From positions 1-36,315 of the forward strand of contig JAPLAT010000212.1 of NCBI GenBank assembly GCA_026393175.1: a stretch of DNA of 36,315 nt, given 5' to 3'. A model generated the notes under the pieces. That model ran no database searches and had not been told where the DNA came from. It saw only the letters and a list, made by a program, of their open reading frames with translations. Source of the stretch: Pseudonocardiales bacterium (GTDB lineage Bacteria; Actinomycetota; Actinomycetes; Mycobacteriales; Pseudonocardiaceae). Shown piece after piece: positions 1-11,810 of this stretch. A program made the position numbers and the translations under genes. Each line of letters starts with the position of its first letter. Position 1 is the first letter of the stretch.

Positions 1-1775
1 AGGAGGCGCCGCCCGACGAGCCCGCCACCGAGCAGTTCCCGGCCGTCGACCCCGCGCTGTCGACCCTCGACACCACCGCCGGCGCCCACGGCCTCGGCGC
101 CGCCGGCCTCGCGGCAGGCGCGCTCGGCGCCGCGGGGGTCGCCGGGCAGCGCGACGCCGACGACGCCACCGGCGAGATCCCGCGCATCGACCCCGAGGCC
201 ACGACCGTCATCCCGGTCGTGTCCGACGCGGAGACCACGCAGCAGATCGACCTCTCCGCGGCCCCCGGCTCCGGGGAGGAGACGACACGGATCCCGGTGG
301 TCCCGCCCGTGACGCCGGGCGAGGAGGGTGGCCCCGCGGAGGCGGGCACGGACGACGCGGACGGCGCGACCGACGGCTCCGGTGCCGACGCCCCGGCCGC
401 CGAGACCGCGACTCCCGAGGCCCCTGCCGACGGCGACCCCTCGAGCGACGGCCCGGCGGAGGGCGACCCCGCCGAGGGGCGCACTGCCGATGACGCGGCC
501 GGTCCCGGGATCGGGGCCGGTACGGCCGCCGCGGGCGTGGGTGTCGGGGCGGCGGCGGTCGGGCTGGGCGCCGCCGCGGCCGGCACCCGCGCCGACGACG
601 CCACCGACGCCGACTCCGGTGCGCCCGCGGGTGACGTGCACGCCGACGACGCCTCCGCCGAGGGCGGCGCGCCGACCGACGAGCCCGGTGCCCAGAGCGA
701 CACGCCGGTGGCGGAAGCCCCCGAAACCGACCCGGCGACCGACCCGGCGACCGGTGAGGCGGCCATCGCCGACGACACGACCACCCCGGACCCGGCGACG
801 CCGGACCCGGCCGGGCCGGGAGCCTCCGGCGCAGCCGGTCTCGCCGCAGGAGCGGGGGCCGCGGCGCCGGGGGCCGCCGCCCTGCGCGGCGGTGACGGCG
901 GCGCCTCCGGCGCCACCGCCCCGGAGGACACGGGCGCGGCAGGCACGGCGAACGGGACCGCGGACCCGGACGGCCCGTACGGTCCCGGATCGGCCTCCCC
1001 CGGCCCCGACGGCGCGGCCCCGTCGGCGGCCTACGGGATCAAGGGCAACGGCGAGACCCGGCGCTACCACGGGTCCGACTCGCCCTACTTCGCCCGCACG
1101 CGGGCGACGGTCTGGTTCCGCACCGCCCAGGACGCCGAGGCGGCCGGGTTCGTCCGGTGGAACACCCGGGGCCGGCGGGTCGCGACCCGACCGGCGGGCG
1201 CGCCCACCGCCCCGTCGGACGCGGCCCCGTCCGGCACCGTCCCGTCGGACCCCGTCCCGTCGGACCCCGCCCCGGGAACCGCGACCGACACGGGGGCAGC
1301 GGGCACCGCACCGGCCGCCGCCGAGGCCACGACGGCGGCGCCGCAGGTGCAGGGCCTGGTCGCCGCGCCCGCGGCGCCGGCCGAGGCTGCGCCGGCCGAG
1401 GCTGCGTCGGCCGCGGCTGACACCACGCCGGCGGACCCGGGCGCGACCGCAACGGCCCCAGCCGACAGCGACCCGGGCGGCCACCCGACCGGCAGTGACC
1501 CGACCGGCACCCCACCGACCACCGCCACCACGGCGGAGGCCGACGCCGCACCGGCGGGGGCGGTCGTCGCCGGGCCGTTCCCCGGGTCGGCGCTCCCGCT
1601 GGACGGCGGGGCGGCCCCGACTCCGGAGCACACGATCAAGGGCAACGCCCAGTCGATGCTCTACCACACGACGGCGTCGCCCTACTACAGCCGCACGAAG
1701 GCGGAGGTCTGGTTCACGTCCACGGCCGACGCCGAGGCGGCCGGCTTCACCGACATCCGCCGGCGCAAGCGCTGA
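1..1775 (+). CDS. Ala/Pro-rich acidic protein with two C-terminal sunset domains, 5'-truncated
   Basis: The reading frame is open from the window edge (first full codon at position 3), so the true start lies upstream and the GTG at 219 is probably internal. Most of the visible ~590 residues are low-complexity Ala/Pro/Asp/Gly/Thr sequence, including three Ala/Gly-rich hydrophobic stretches (about 85-150, 517-590 and 825-885). Two related ~45-residue modules lie near 1033-1170 and at the C-terminus near 1633-1770. Both share the pattern IKGN-x(6-7)-YH-x(4)-SPY(F/Y)-x-RT-x(4)-WF-x(6)-AEAAGF. This matches the actinobacterial sunset domain, which is found at the end of envelope proteins including an ArfC channel-accessory variant. 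The family assignment is from memory of the motif. Function is unknown; an envelope-associated role is inferred. The stop codon lies in a hairpin shared with the convergent gene. Confidence 0.75.
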   Translation, partial: EAPPDEPATEQFPAVDPALSTLDTTAGAHGLGAAGLAAGALGAAGVAGQRDADDATGEIPRIDPEATTVIPVVSDAETTQQIDLSAAPGSGEETTRIPVVPPVTPGEEGGPAEAGTDDADGATDGSGADAPAAETATPEAPADGDPSSDGPAEGDPAEGRTADDAAGPGIGAGTAAAGVGVGAAAVGLGAAAAGTRADDATDADSGAPAGDVHADDASAEGGAPTDEPGAQSDTPVAEAPETDPATDPATGEAAIADDTTTPDPATPDPAGPGASGAAGLAAGAGAAAPGAAALRGGDGGASGATAPEDTGAAGTANGTADPDGPYGPGSASPGPDGAAPSAAYGIKGNGETRRYHGSDSPYFARTRATVWFRTAQDAEAAGFVRWNTRGRRVATRPAGAPTAPSDAAPSGTVPSDPVPSDPAPGTATDTGAAGTAPAAAEATTAAPQVQGLVAAPAAPAEAAPAEAASAAADTTPADPGATATAPADSDPGGHPTGSDPTGTPPTTATTAEADAAPAGAVVAGPFPGSALPLDGGAAPTPEHTIKGNAQSMLYHTTASPYYSRTKAEVWFTSTADAEAAGFTDIRRRKR

Positions 1776-1819
1776 CCGGGAGCGGGGCGGCGGCCGGCCC
1801 GCCGCCCCGCGCCGGTCAG
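1772..1819. terminator. Bidirectional hairpin between convergent genes, containing both stop codons
   Basis: An 8-bp outer stem (CTGACCGG at 1772-1779 with CCGGTCAG at 1812-1819) flanks a perfect 12-bp GC stem (1782-1793 with 1799-1810) around a 5-nt loop. The TGA of the upstream plus-strand gene (1773-1775) and the TGA of the minus-strand aldolase (1816-1818) form opposite arms. There is no U tract, as is common in high-GC actinobacteria. It probably ends transcription from both sides. Confidence 0.75.
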
Positions 1820-2649
1820 TCGAACAGGTCCGGCTGCTCGCGGCTGATGCGCTCCCAGATCGGCTGGAACTGGAACCAGCCGGCGAACTCGTAGCCCACC
1901 TGGCTGCGCGTCAGCTCCGCCTCCTCGTGGCTGATCTGCCGCGGCGGCGTGCCCAGCCCGGCGGCGGCGGCGTAGGCCTGGAGCTGGCACTGCGCGGTCC
2001 GCTCCAGCGTGAGGAACCACCAGGCCGCGCTGTCCACGCTGGTGCCGACGGTGAGCATCCCGTGGTTGCGCAGGATCACCGCCTTGTGCGGGCCGAGCGC
2101 CTCGCCGATGCGCCTGCCCTCCTCCGCGTCCAGGACGACGCCGCTGAACGTGTCGTGCACGCCGACGTCCTGGTAGAACGCGCACGCGTCCTGGGTCAGC
2201 GGCTCGATCCCCATCTCCAGCGACGACAGCGTCTTGCCGGCGGGGCCGTGGGCGTGCGCGGCGGCGAGGACGTCGGGCCGGGCCGCGTGCACGGCGCAGT
2301 GGATGGCGACGGCAGCGCCGTTGACGGCCCGGTCACCCTCGACCACCTGGCCCGCCTCGTCGACGCGCACGAGGTCGCTGCTGCGGACCATCGCGAAGTG
2401 CAGGCCGAAAGGGTTGACCCAGAACGTGTCCGGGTGGCCGGGGTCGCGCACGGTGATGTGCCCGGCCACGCCCTCGTCGAGGCCGGCGCGGCTGAACATC
2501 CGGAAGGCCGCGGCGAGCTTCGCCTTCCGGTGCGCGCGTTCCTCCTCGACGGTCTCGAACACCGGCGGCCGGACCATGGACAGCACGCGGCCACCGGCGC
2601 CGGTGGTGGCGGCCGAGGTCGGGGCGGGGGCGGGGGTGGTGGTCGTCAC
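1816..2649 (-). CDS. Class II aldolase/adducin family protein
   Basis: A class II aldolase domain covers nearly the whole protein (277 aa from the GTG at 2649). The expected metal-site motifs are present: an HxH in AAAHAHGPAG, preceded by a conserved ARPDV turn, and a third histidine in LRNHGMLTVG. These correspond to the zinc ligands of fuculose-1-phosphate aldolase-type enzymes. Members cleave or epimerise sugar phosphates, or act as decarboxylases. The substrate cannot be read from the sequence. The GTG at 2649 adds a Thr/Pro/Ala-rich leader; an in-frame ATG at 2577 (MVRPPVFE, 253 aa) starts just before the conserved domain and is a good alternative. The gene is divergent from the AbrB-type gene, with only 48 bp between the starts. 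It stands alone, with no sugar kinase or isomerase beside it. Confidence 0.85.
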   Translation of the reverse strand: MTTTTPAPAPTSAATTGAGGRVLSMVRPPVFETVEEERAHRKAKLAAAFRMFSRAGLDEGVAGHITVRDPGHPDTFWVNPFGLHFAMVRSSDLVRVDEAGQVVEGDRAVNGAAVAIHCAVHAARPDVLAAAHAHGPAGKTLSSLEMGIEPLTQDACAFYQDVGVHDTFSGVVLDAEEGRRIGEALGPHKAVILRNHGMLTVGTSVDSAAWWFLTLERTAQCQLQAYAAAAGLGTPPRQISHEEAELTRSQVGYEFAGWFQFQPIWERISREQPDLFD

Positions 2650-2697
2650 CGGGCCCAGTCTGCACCCCGGGGCGTGCGTGATCGAGGATCGAGGACG

Positions 2698-3747
2698 ATG
2701 GCACGGGGCGGCGGGTGGCGACGGTGGGCGCTGCTGGGCGTCCTCACCCTGGCGTTGACGCTGGTCATCGGGGCGCTGGGCGTGCCGTCGCCCGCGCTGT
2801 TCGCGGGGCTGATCGTCGCCGCGGGTCTGGCGCTGCTCGACCGTGCCCCCGAGCGCGTCCCGGTCGGCGCGACGACGCTCGCGCAGGCCGTCATCGGCGT
2901 CGTCATCGGTGTGCTGGCCCGCCCCGACGGCCTCGGTGCCGTGCTCGCCGAGTGGCCCGCGGTGCTCCTCGTGGTGGTCGGGACGCTCGCCGTCAGCATG
3001 GTCGCCGGGCTGCTGCTGGGGCTGCGCCGTGGCGTCACCCCGCTCAGCGGGATGCTCGCGCTCACCGCCGGCGGGGCGTCCGGGCTGGTCGCGGTGGCCC
3101 GCGAGCTCGGCGGCGACGAGCGGCTGGTCGCGGTCGTGCAGTACCTGCGGGTCGGGATCGTGACGGGCGCGATGCCGGTCGTCGCCGCGCTCGCGTTCGG
3201 CGCCGGCACCGGCGGCGCGGCACCGGCGACGCCCCCGGGGCCGGGGTGGGTCCTCGACGTCGGTTTCCTCGCGCTCTGCACGGTGCTGGGGCTGGGCCTG
3301 GCCCTCGTCGCCCGGGTCCCCGCGGGCGCGCTGCTCGGCCCGATGGCGGTGGCGCTGGTGCTCTCGCTCACCGGGCTGTCCGGCGGGGGGACGCCGCCCG
3401 AGCCCGTCGTCGAGATCGCCTACGCGGTGATCGGCTGGCAGGCCGGTGTCCGCTTCACCCGGCCGGCGCTGCGGGTCGTCCTCGGCGCGCTGCCCCTGGC
3501 CACGGCCCTGATCGTGCTGGTGATCGCGGCGTGCGCCGGGCTGGGGCTGGTGCTGTCCGCGCTGACCGGCGTCACCCCGCTGGAGGGCTACCTCGCCACC
3601 ACACCCGGCGGCATCTACGCCGTGCTCGCGACGGCCATCTCGGCGGGCGGGGACGTCACGTTCGTCGTGGCGGTGCAGGTGTTGCGGGTGGTCGTGATGC
3701 TGCTCGTCGCCCCGGTGATCGCGCGGCTCGCGCGCGGCCGCCCGTGA
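2698..3747 (+). CDS. AbrB family membrane protein (duplicated AbrB domain)
   Basis: A 349-aa hydrophobic protein with about ten membrane segments arranged as two similar halves, as in the AbrB/PF05145 family (once labelled putative ammonia monooxygenase). It is unrelated to the Bacillus DNA-binding AbrB. Family hallmarks are a TAGGASGLVAVARELGGD segment in the first half and TPGGIYAVLATAISAGGD followed by VAVQVLRVV in the second. Function is poorly established; some members are described as membrane regulators or transporters. The start is the ATG at 2698, with GAGGATCGAGGACG upstream as a plausible ribosome binding site. The stop is 4 bp before the methyltransferase start, so the two are probably co-transcribed. 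Confidence 0.85.
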   Translation: MARGGGWRRWALLGVLTLALTLVIGALGVPSPALFAGLIVAAGLALLDRAPERVPVGATTLAQAVIGVVIGVLARPDGLGAVLAEWPAVLLVVVGTLAVSMVAGLLLGLRRGVTPLSGMLALTAGGASGLVAVARELGGDERLVAVVQYLRVGIVTGAMPVVAALAFGAGTGGAAPATPPGPGWVLDVGFLALCTVLGLGLALVARVPAGALLGPMAVALVLSLTGLSGGGTPPEPVVEIAYAVIGWQAGVRFTRPALRVVLGALPLATALIVLVIAACAGLGLVLSALTGVTPLEGYLATTPGGIYAVLATAISAGGDVTFVVAVQVLRVVVMLLVAPVIARLARGRP

Positions 3748-3751
3748 CACG

Positions 3752-4474
3752 ATGCCCGCCGTGCCGACCAGCGAGGACCTCTTCTTCACCGCCCACTCCG
3801 GTCTGCCCCGCGAGGCACCCGGCTCGGCGGCGACCACCCGCCTGCTGCTGACGCTCGCCGGGCCGCTCCCGCCGCGGCCCCGCGTCGTCGACATCGGGTG
3901 CGGGCCGGGCACGTCGACGCTCCTGCTCGCCGAGCTGACCGGCGGCGACGTGCTCGGCGTCGACACCCACGCCCCGTTCCTCGACGAGCTCCGCCGCCGC
4001 GGCGGCACCGGCCTGCAGGCGTCGATGGAGGACCTGCCGCTGGCCGACGGGTCGGCCGACCTGCTCTGGGCGGAGGGCTCGGCCTACGTCATGGGGGTCG
4101 ACGCCGCGCTGGCCGCGTGGCGCCGCCTGCTCGCCCCCGGCGGGGTGCTGGTGCTCACCGAGGCCGAGTGGACGACGCCCGACCCCGCGCCCGGGGCCCG
4201 CGCGTTCTGGGACGACGCGTACCCCGCCATGCGCACTACGGCCGGCAACGTCGCGGCCGCGCAGGCCGCGGGCTGGACCGTCGCCGCGACCTACCTGCTG
4301 CCCGAGTCCGACTGGGACGCCTACTACGGCCCGCTCGCCGAGCGCCTCGCCGCCCTGCGGGCCGAGCACCCCGGGTCCGCCGCCGACCTCGACGCGATCG
4401 GCCACGAGATCACCGTCCGGGCCGAGCACGGCGCCGACTACGGCTACACCGCCTACGTCCTGCGCCCCCGCTGA
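3752..4474 (+). CDS. Class I SAM-dependent methyltransferase
   Basis: A 240-aa Rossmann methyltransferase. Motif I is VVDIGCGPGTS (about residues 46-56), followed by an acidic loop at GVDTHAPF. The segment MEDLPLADGSADLLWAEGSAY corresponds to motif II and the post-motif region, and LAPGGVLVLTE to motif III. The C-terminal part (AMRTTAGNVAAAQAAGWTV onward) resembles small-molecule methyltransferases of the UbiE/Methyltransf_11 type. The acceptor is unknown. The ATG at 3752 lies 4 bp after the AbrB-type gene, with no clear ribosome binding site between, so translation may be coupled. A GTG at 3761 is an alternative start. The gene is convergent with the signalling block that follows. Confidence 0.87.
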   Translation: MPAVPTSEDLFFTAHSGLPREAPGSAATTRLLLTLAGPLPPRPRVVDIGCGPGTSTLLLAELTGGDVLGVDTHAPFLDELRRRGGTGLQASMEDLPLADGSADLLWAEGSAYVMGVDAALAAWRRLLAPGGVLVLTEAEWTTPDPAPGARAFWDDAYPAMRTTAGNVAAAQAAGWTVAATYLLPESDWDAYYGPLAERLAALRAEHPGSAADLDAIGHEITVRAEHGADYGYTAYVLRPR

Positions 4475-4528
4475 CCCGCGCCGCGTGTCAGGGCGCCGCA
4501 CTGTCCGCGGAACCGCATCCACACGAGC

Positions 4529-4594
4529 CATGATCACCACATCGGCGCGAACCCGGCCGGATCCGGCCGACAACGCGCCCGACCGACGATCATG
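4529..4594. repeat. 66-bp interrupted palindrome between convergent genes
   Basis: Three nested inverted repeats share one centre (between 4561 and 4562). They are CATGATC/GATCATG (4529-4535 with 4588-4594), GGCGCG/CGCGCC (4544-4549 with 4574-4579), and a perfect 16-bp core CGGCCGGATCCGGCCG (4554-4569). The arms are separated by symmetric internal loops of 8 and 4 nt. It lies in the 197-bp gap between the methyltransferase and the receiver gene. It could be a bidirectional terminator, but the loopless core also fits a protein-binding dyad. Nothing else is recognisable in the gap. Confidence 0.55.
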
Positions 4595-4671
4595 AAGGTC
4601 TCCGAGCCGGAGCACCTCCCCCGGCCGACGACGCACCCGACCACCAGCACCCCCGGCCGGGACGCGGACCG

Positions 4672-5189
4672 TCAGGGCAGGGTGCGGGCGCGTTCCAGGC
4701 GGGCGCGGGCGCCGGCCACGTCGGGGTCCGGGCGGCCGAGCAGCCCCAGGGCCTGGTCGACGGCGGTGCGCAGGCGCCCCACCTCGGCGGCGCGGGCGGA
4801 GAGTTCGGTGTGCATCGACCACAGGTCGACGAACACCGCGACCTTGGAGCGCAGCACCCACGGGTCGAACGGCTTGGTGATGTAGTCCACTGCCCCGGCC
4901 TGGTAGCCGCGGAACGCCAGGTGCGGGTCGTAGTCCACGGCGGTGAGGAACAGGATCGGGATGTGCCGGGTGCGCTCGCGCTGCTTGACGTGCCCGGCGG
5001 TCTCGAAGCCGTCCATGCCGGGCATGTGGGCGTCGAGCAGGATCACCGCGTAGTCGCCGGTGAGCAGCCGCTTCAGGGCGTCCTCGCCGCTGGTGACCGA
5101 CTCGATCTCGATGGGCAGGCCCTCCAGGATGGCCTGCAGGGCGAGCAGGTTCTCCCGGCGGTCGTCGACGGCGAGCACCCGCGCCGTCG

Positions 5190-5193
<4 letters not shown>
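4672..5193 (-). CDS. Single-domain response regulator (receiver protein)
   Basis: A 173-aa protein with one CheY-like receiver domain (about residues 4-125). The acidic pair is D10-D11, the phospho-acceptor is D54 in ILLDAHMPGMDG, T84 precedes the switch region, and the conserved lysine is K107 in YITKPFDP. The remaining ~45 residues look helical, with no DNA-binding or enzymatic domain. It is therefore probably a phosphate shuttle or an output by protein contact. The GTG start at 5193 overlaps the TGA of the hybrid kinase by 4 nt (GTGA), indicating translational coupling. It is the likely partner or second acceptor of the kinase phosphorelay. Confidence 0.9.
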
Positions 5194-9548
<4,355 letters not shown>

Positions 9549-9616
9549 CGTGGTCCGACCCTAGGGACTCCCCCTCCGGCGCGCCAGGACGGCCCCCCGC
9601 CGGGCACACTGCACGG
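9549..9616. promoter_or_regulatory. Divergent intergenic region of the kinase and phosphatase genes
   Basis: Only 68 bp separate the two start codons, so the promoters for both directions must lie here or overlap the coding starts. I cannot assign -10 or -35 elements. On the minus strand a GGAGGGGGAG purine run lies about 20-30 nt before the kinase ATG, too far for a standard ribosome binding site. Confidence 0.4.
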
Positions 9617-11731
9617 GTGCCCGTTCAGACCGAGCGGCGGATGCGCCTGCCGCCGGACGCCCGATCCCCGGGCCGGGCGCGTCGGATGGTGGCGGAGATG
9701 CTCGCCGGGCCCGCGGCGGGCGATGCCGCCCTCGGCGACCTCGTGGACACGGCGGTGCTGCTCACCAGCGAGCTGGCCGAGAACTCCGTGCTGCACGCCG
9801 GCACCGAGTTCGAGGTGGCCGCCGAGATCACCGACGCGCAGGTCCTCGTGACCGTCTCCGACCGCGGCGCGGGACCCCTGGAGGCCCACCTCGCCCAGCC
9901 GCGCCGGCGCTACGGCCGCGCCGCCACGCACGGGCGCGGGCTGACCATGCTGACCCGGCTCGCGTCGGCGTGGGGCACCCGCCACGACGCCGACGGCACC
10001 CACCACACGTGGTTCAGCCTGGCCCGGCCCGACGGCCCGGCCGCCCCCGAGGTGCCCGACGTCCCCGACGCCCCCGCGTCCCCTCCGGCGACCTTCCCGG
10101 CCCGGCCGGACCGCACGCGCTGGCTGCTGCACCTGCCGGCCGGACTGGTGGACCGGCTCGGGCCCGAGGAGCTGGTCGCCGAGCTCGTCCGCCGCCTGCG
10201 CGAGGTGCTCGACGCCGGGTCGGTGCTGGTGGAGGTGGACGACGGCGACGGCACCGGGGTCCGCGAGATCGCCAGGACGGGTGTGCCCGAGCACGGCGGC
10301 GAGCTGTCGGTGGTGCTGCCGACCACCGCCCCGCTGCGGGGCGCGCTGCGGATCACCGGGCTGCCGCCCGCCGCGGCGCAGGAGGCGGCCGCGGTCCGCG
10401 AGCAGGCCGAGCTCGTGGCCCACCGGGTCGCGATGGCGATCGAGTCCGCCTGGCTGCGCGGGGTCGACCAGCGGCGGCGGGCCTGGATGACCTACCTCGC
10501 CGAGACCAGCGAGCTGCTGTCCCAGTCCCTCGACGTCGAGCTGGCCGTCGCCGTCGTGCCGCAGGTCGTCGTGCCGCGGCTGGGCCTGTGGTGCGCGGTG
10601 CACCTCGCCGACCCGCTCGGCCGACTGCGCCTGGCCGCGCTCACCCACGCCGACGAGGACGTGCTGCCCGAGCTGCGCGCCGCGCTCGACCCGGCGGCGG
10701 CCCCGCCGTTCGGCGGCCGCGACCCGGGGCACGAGCTGCGCAGGCGCCTGGCCGAGGTGGTGCGCGGCGAGGCCGGCACCGTGCGCTTCGCCCTGCCCAC
10801 GGACGGCGTCGCGGTGGCCCTGCGGGCCCGTGGCCGCACCCTCGGGACGCTGTCGGTGGGCCGGCCGGACGGGCGCCCGCACACGCCCGAGGACGTCGTG
10901 CTCATCGACGACATCGCCCGCCGCGCCGGGCTCGCCATCCACAACGCGCAGACCACCGCCGCGCAGGTCGACGTGTCCCAGGCCCTGCAGCAGGCCCTGC
11001 TCCCCCGCGCCCTGCCGATCGCCCCCGGGCTCGACCTCGCCGCCGGCTACCTGCCCGCGACCGCCGGGTCCGACGTCGGCGGCGACTTCTACGACGTCCT
11101 CACCATCGACGCCTCCCGCTGGCTGGTGTCGATCGGCGACGTGTGCGGCAAGGGGGCCAGGGCCGCGGCCCGCACGGGCACCGTCCGCGACGTGCTGCGG
11201 GTGCTCGTCCGCGACGGGCGGCCCCTGCCCCGCGCGGTGGAGATGCTCAACGACGTGATGATGGAGGCGGAGGACCCCTCCCAGTTCTGCACGCTCGCCA
11301 CCGCGCTCGTCACCCGCCCGGGCCCCGGCGAGCCGCGCGGCCTCGTCGCCGACCTCGTGCTGGCCGGGCACCTGCAGCCGGTGCTGGTGCGCGCGGCGAC
11401 CGCGGACGGACCGGCCGGGGCGGACCTGGTCGGGGAGTTCGGCACGGCCGTCGGCCTGGTGCCGCGACTGGCACTCACGGCGACCCGCCACCACCTCGCC
11501 CCCGGCGACACGCTGCTCGTCTACACCGACGGCGTCACCGAGCGCCGCCGCGGCGGGCCGCACGGGAACCGCGAGCAGTTCGGGGCGGACCGGCTGCTCG
11601 CGGCCGCGGCCGCGGCCGCGGGCCGGCCGGCGGCGCAGGTCGTCGACGCGGTCCGGCGCGCGGTGGAGGGCTTCTCCACCGACCCGCGCGACGACGACAT
11701 CGCCCTGCTGGCGGTGCGCGCCGCGCCGTGA
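9617..11731 (+). CDS. HATPase-GAF-SpoIIE (PP2C) protein phosphatase
   Basis: A 704-aa protein in three parts. The N-terminal HATPase_c_2 domain (about 20-140) is RsbW-like, with SELAENSVLHAG as N box, VSDRGAG as G1 and GRGLTML as G2. A GAF-like region spans about 285-450. The C-terminal SpoIIE/PP2C phosphatase (about 465-704) carries metal-binding acidic motifs DVGGDFYDV, IGDVCGKG, YTDGVTE and DDDIALL. In this family the phosphatase dephosphorylates anti-sigma-factor antagonists, and the HATPase resembles the anti-sigma kinase. One protein may thus hold opposing activities. The GTG at 9617 starts 68 bp from the divergent kinase ATG and just before the first conserved block. Proximity suggests it serves the same signalling pathway. 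No sigma factor or STAS antagonist lies in the window. Confidence 0.88.
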   Translation: MPVQTERRMRLPPDARSPGRARRMVAEMLAGPAAGDAALGDLVDTAVLLTSELAENSVLHAGTEFEVAAEITDAQVLVTVSDRGAGPLEAHLAQPRRRYGRAATHGRGLTMLTRLASAWGTRHDADGTHHTWFSLARPDGPAAPEVPDVPDAPASPPATFPARPDRTRWLLHLPAGLVDRLGPEELVAELVRRLREVLDAGSVLVEVDDGDGTGVREIARTGVPEHGGELSVVLPTTAPLRGALRITGLPPAAAQEAAAVREQAELVAHRVAMAIESAWLRGVDQRRRAWMTYLAETSELLSQSLDVELAVAVVPQVVVPRLGLWCAVHLADPLGRLRLAALTHADEDVLPELRAALDPAAAPPFGGRDPGHELRRRLAEVVRGEAGTVRFALPTDGVAVALRARGRTLGTLSVGRPDGRPHTPEDVVLIDDIARRAGLAIHNAQTTAAQVDVSQALQQALLPRALPIAPGLDLAAGYLPATAGSDVGGDFYDVLTIDASRWLVSIGDVCGKGARAAARTGTVRDVLRVLVRDGRPLPRAVEMLNDVMMEAEDPSQFCTLATALVTRPGPGEPRGLVADLVLAGHLQPVLVRAATADGPAGADLVGEFGTAVGLVPRLALTATRHHLAPGDTLLVYTDGVTERRRGGPHGNREQFGADRLLAAAAAAAGRPAAQVVDAVRRAVEGFSTDPRDDDIALLAVRAAP

Positions 11732-11810
11732 TCGCGGGCGAACCCCTTCCCAACGCTTCACAGTCCCTTTACGTTCAGCCGGTCGAGCGACACTCGAAAA
11801 GGGGACATCC

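Noticed and set aside
328-2697. An open frame running through the sunset-domain gene and antisense to the aldolase into the AbrB-type gene
   Set aside because: Only the part from ATG 2698 encodes a recognisable protein. The upstream part is Arg/Pro-rich shadow translation of GC-rich genes in other frames.
4592-4885. Small plus-strand open frame in the gap before the receiver gene
   Set aside because: It runs antisense into the receiver coding region, has low-complexity Arg/Thr/Ser composition and no identifiable domain.
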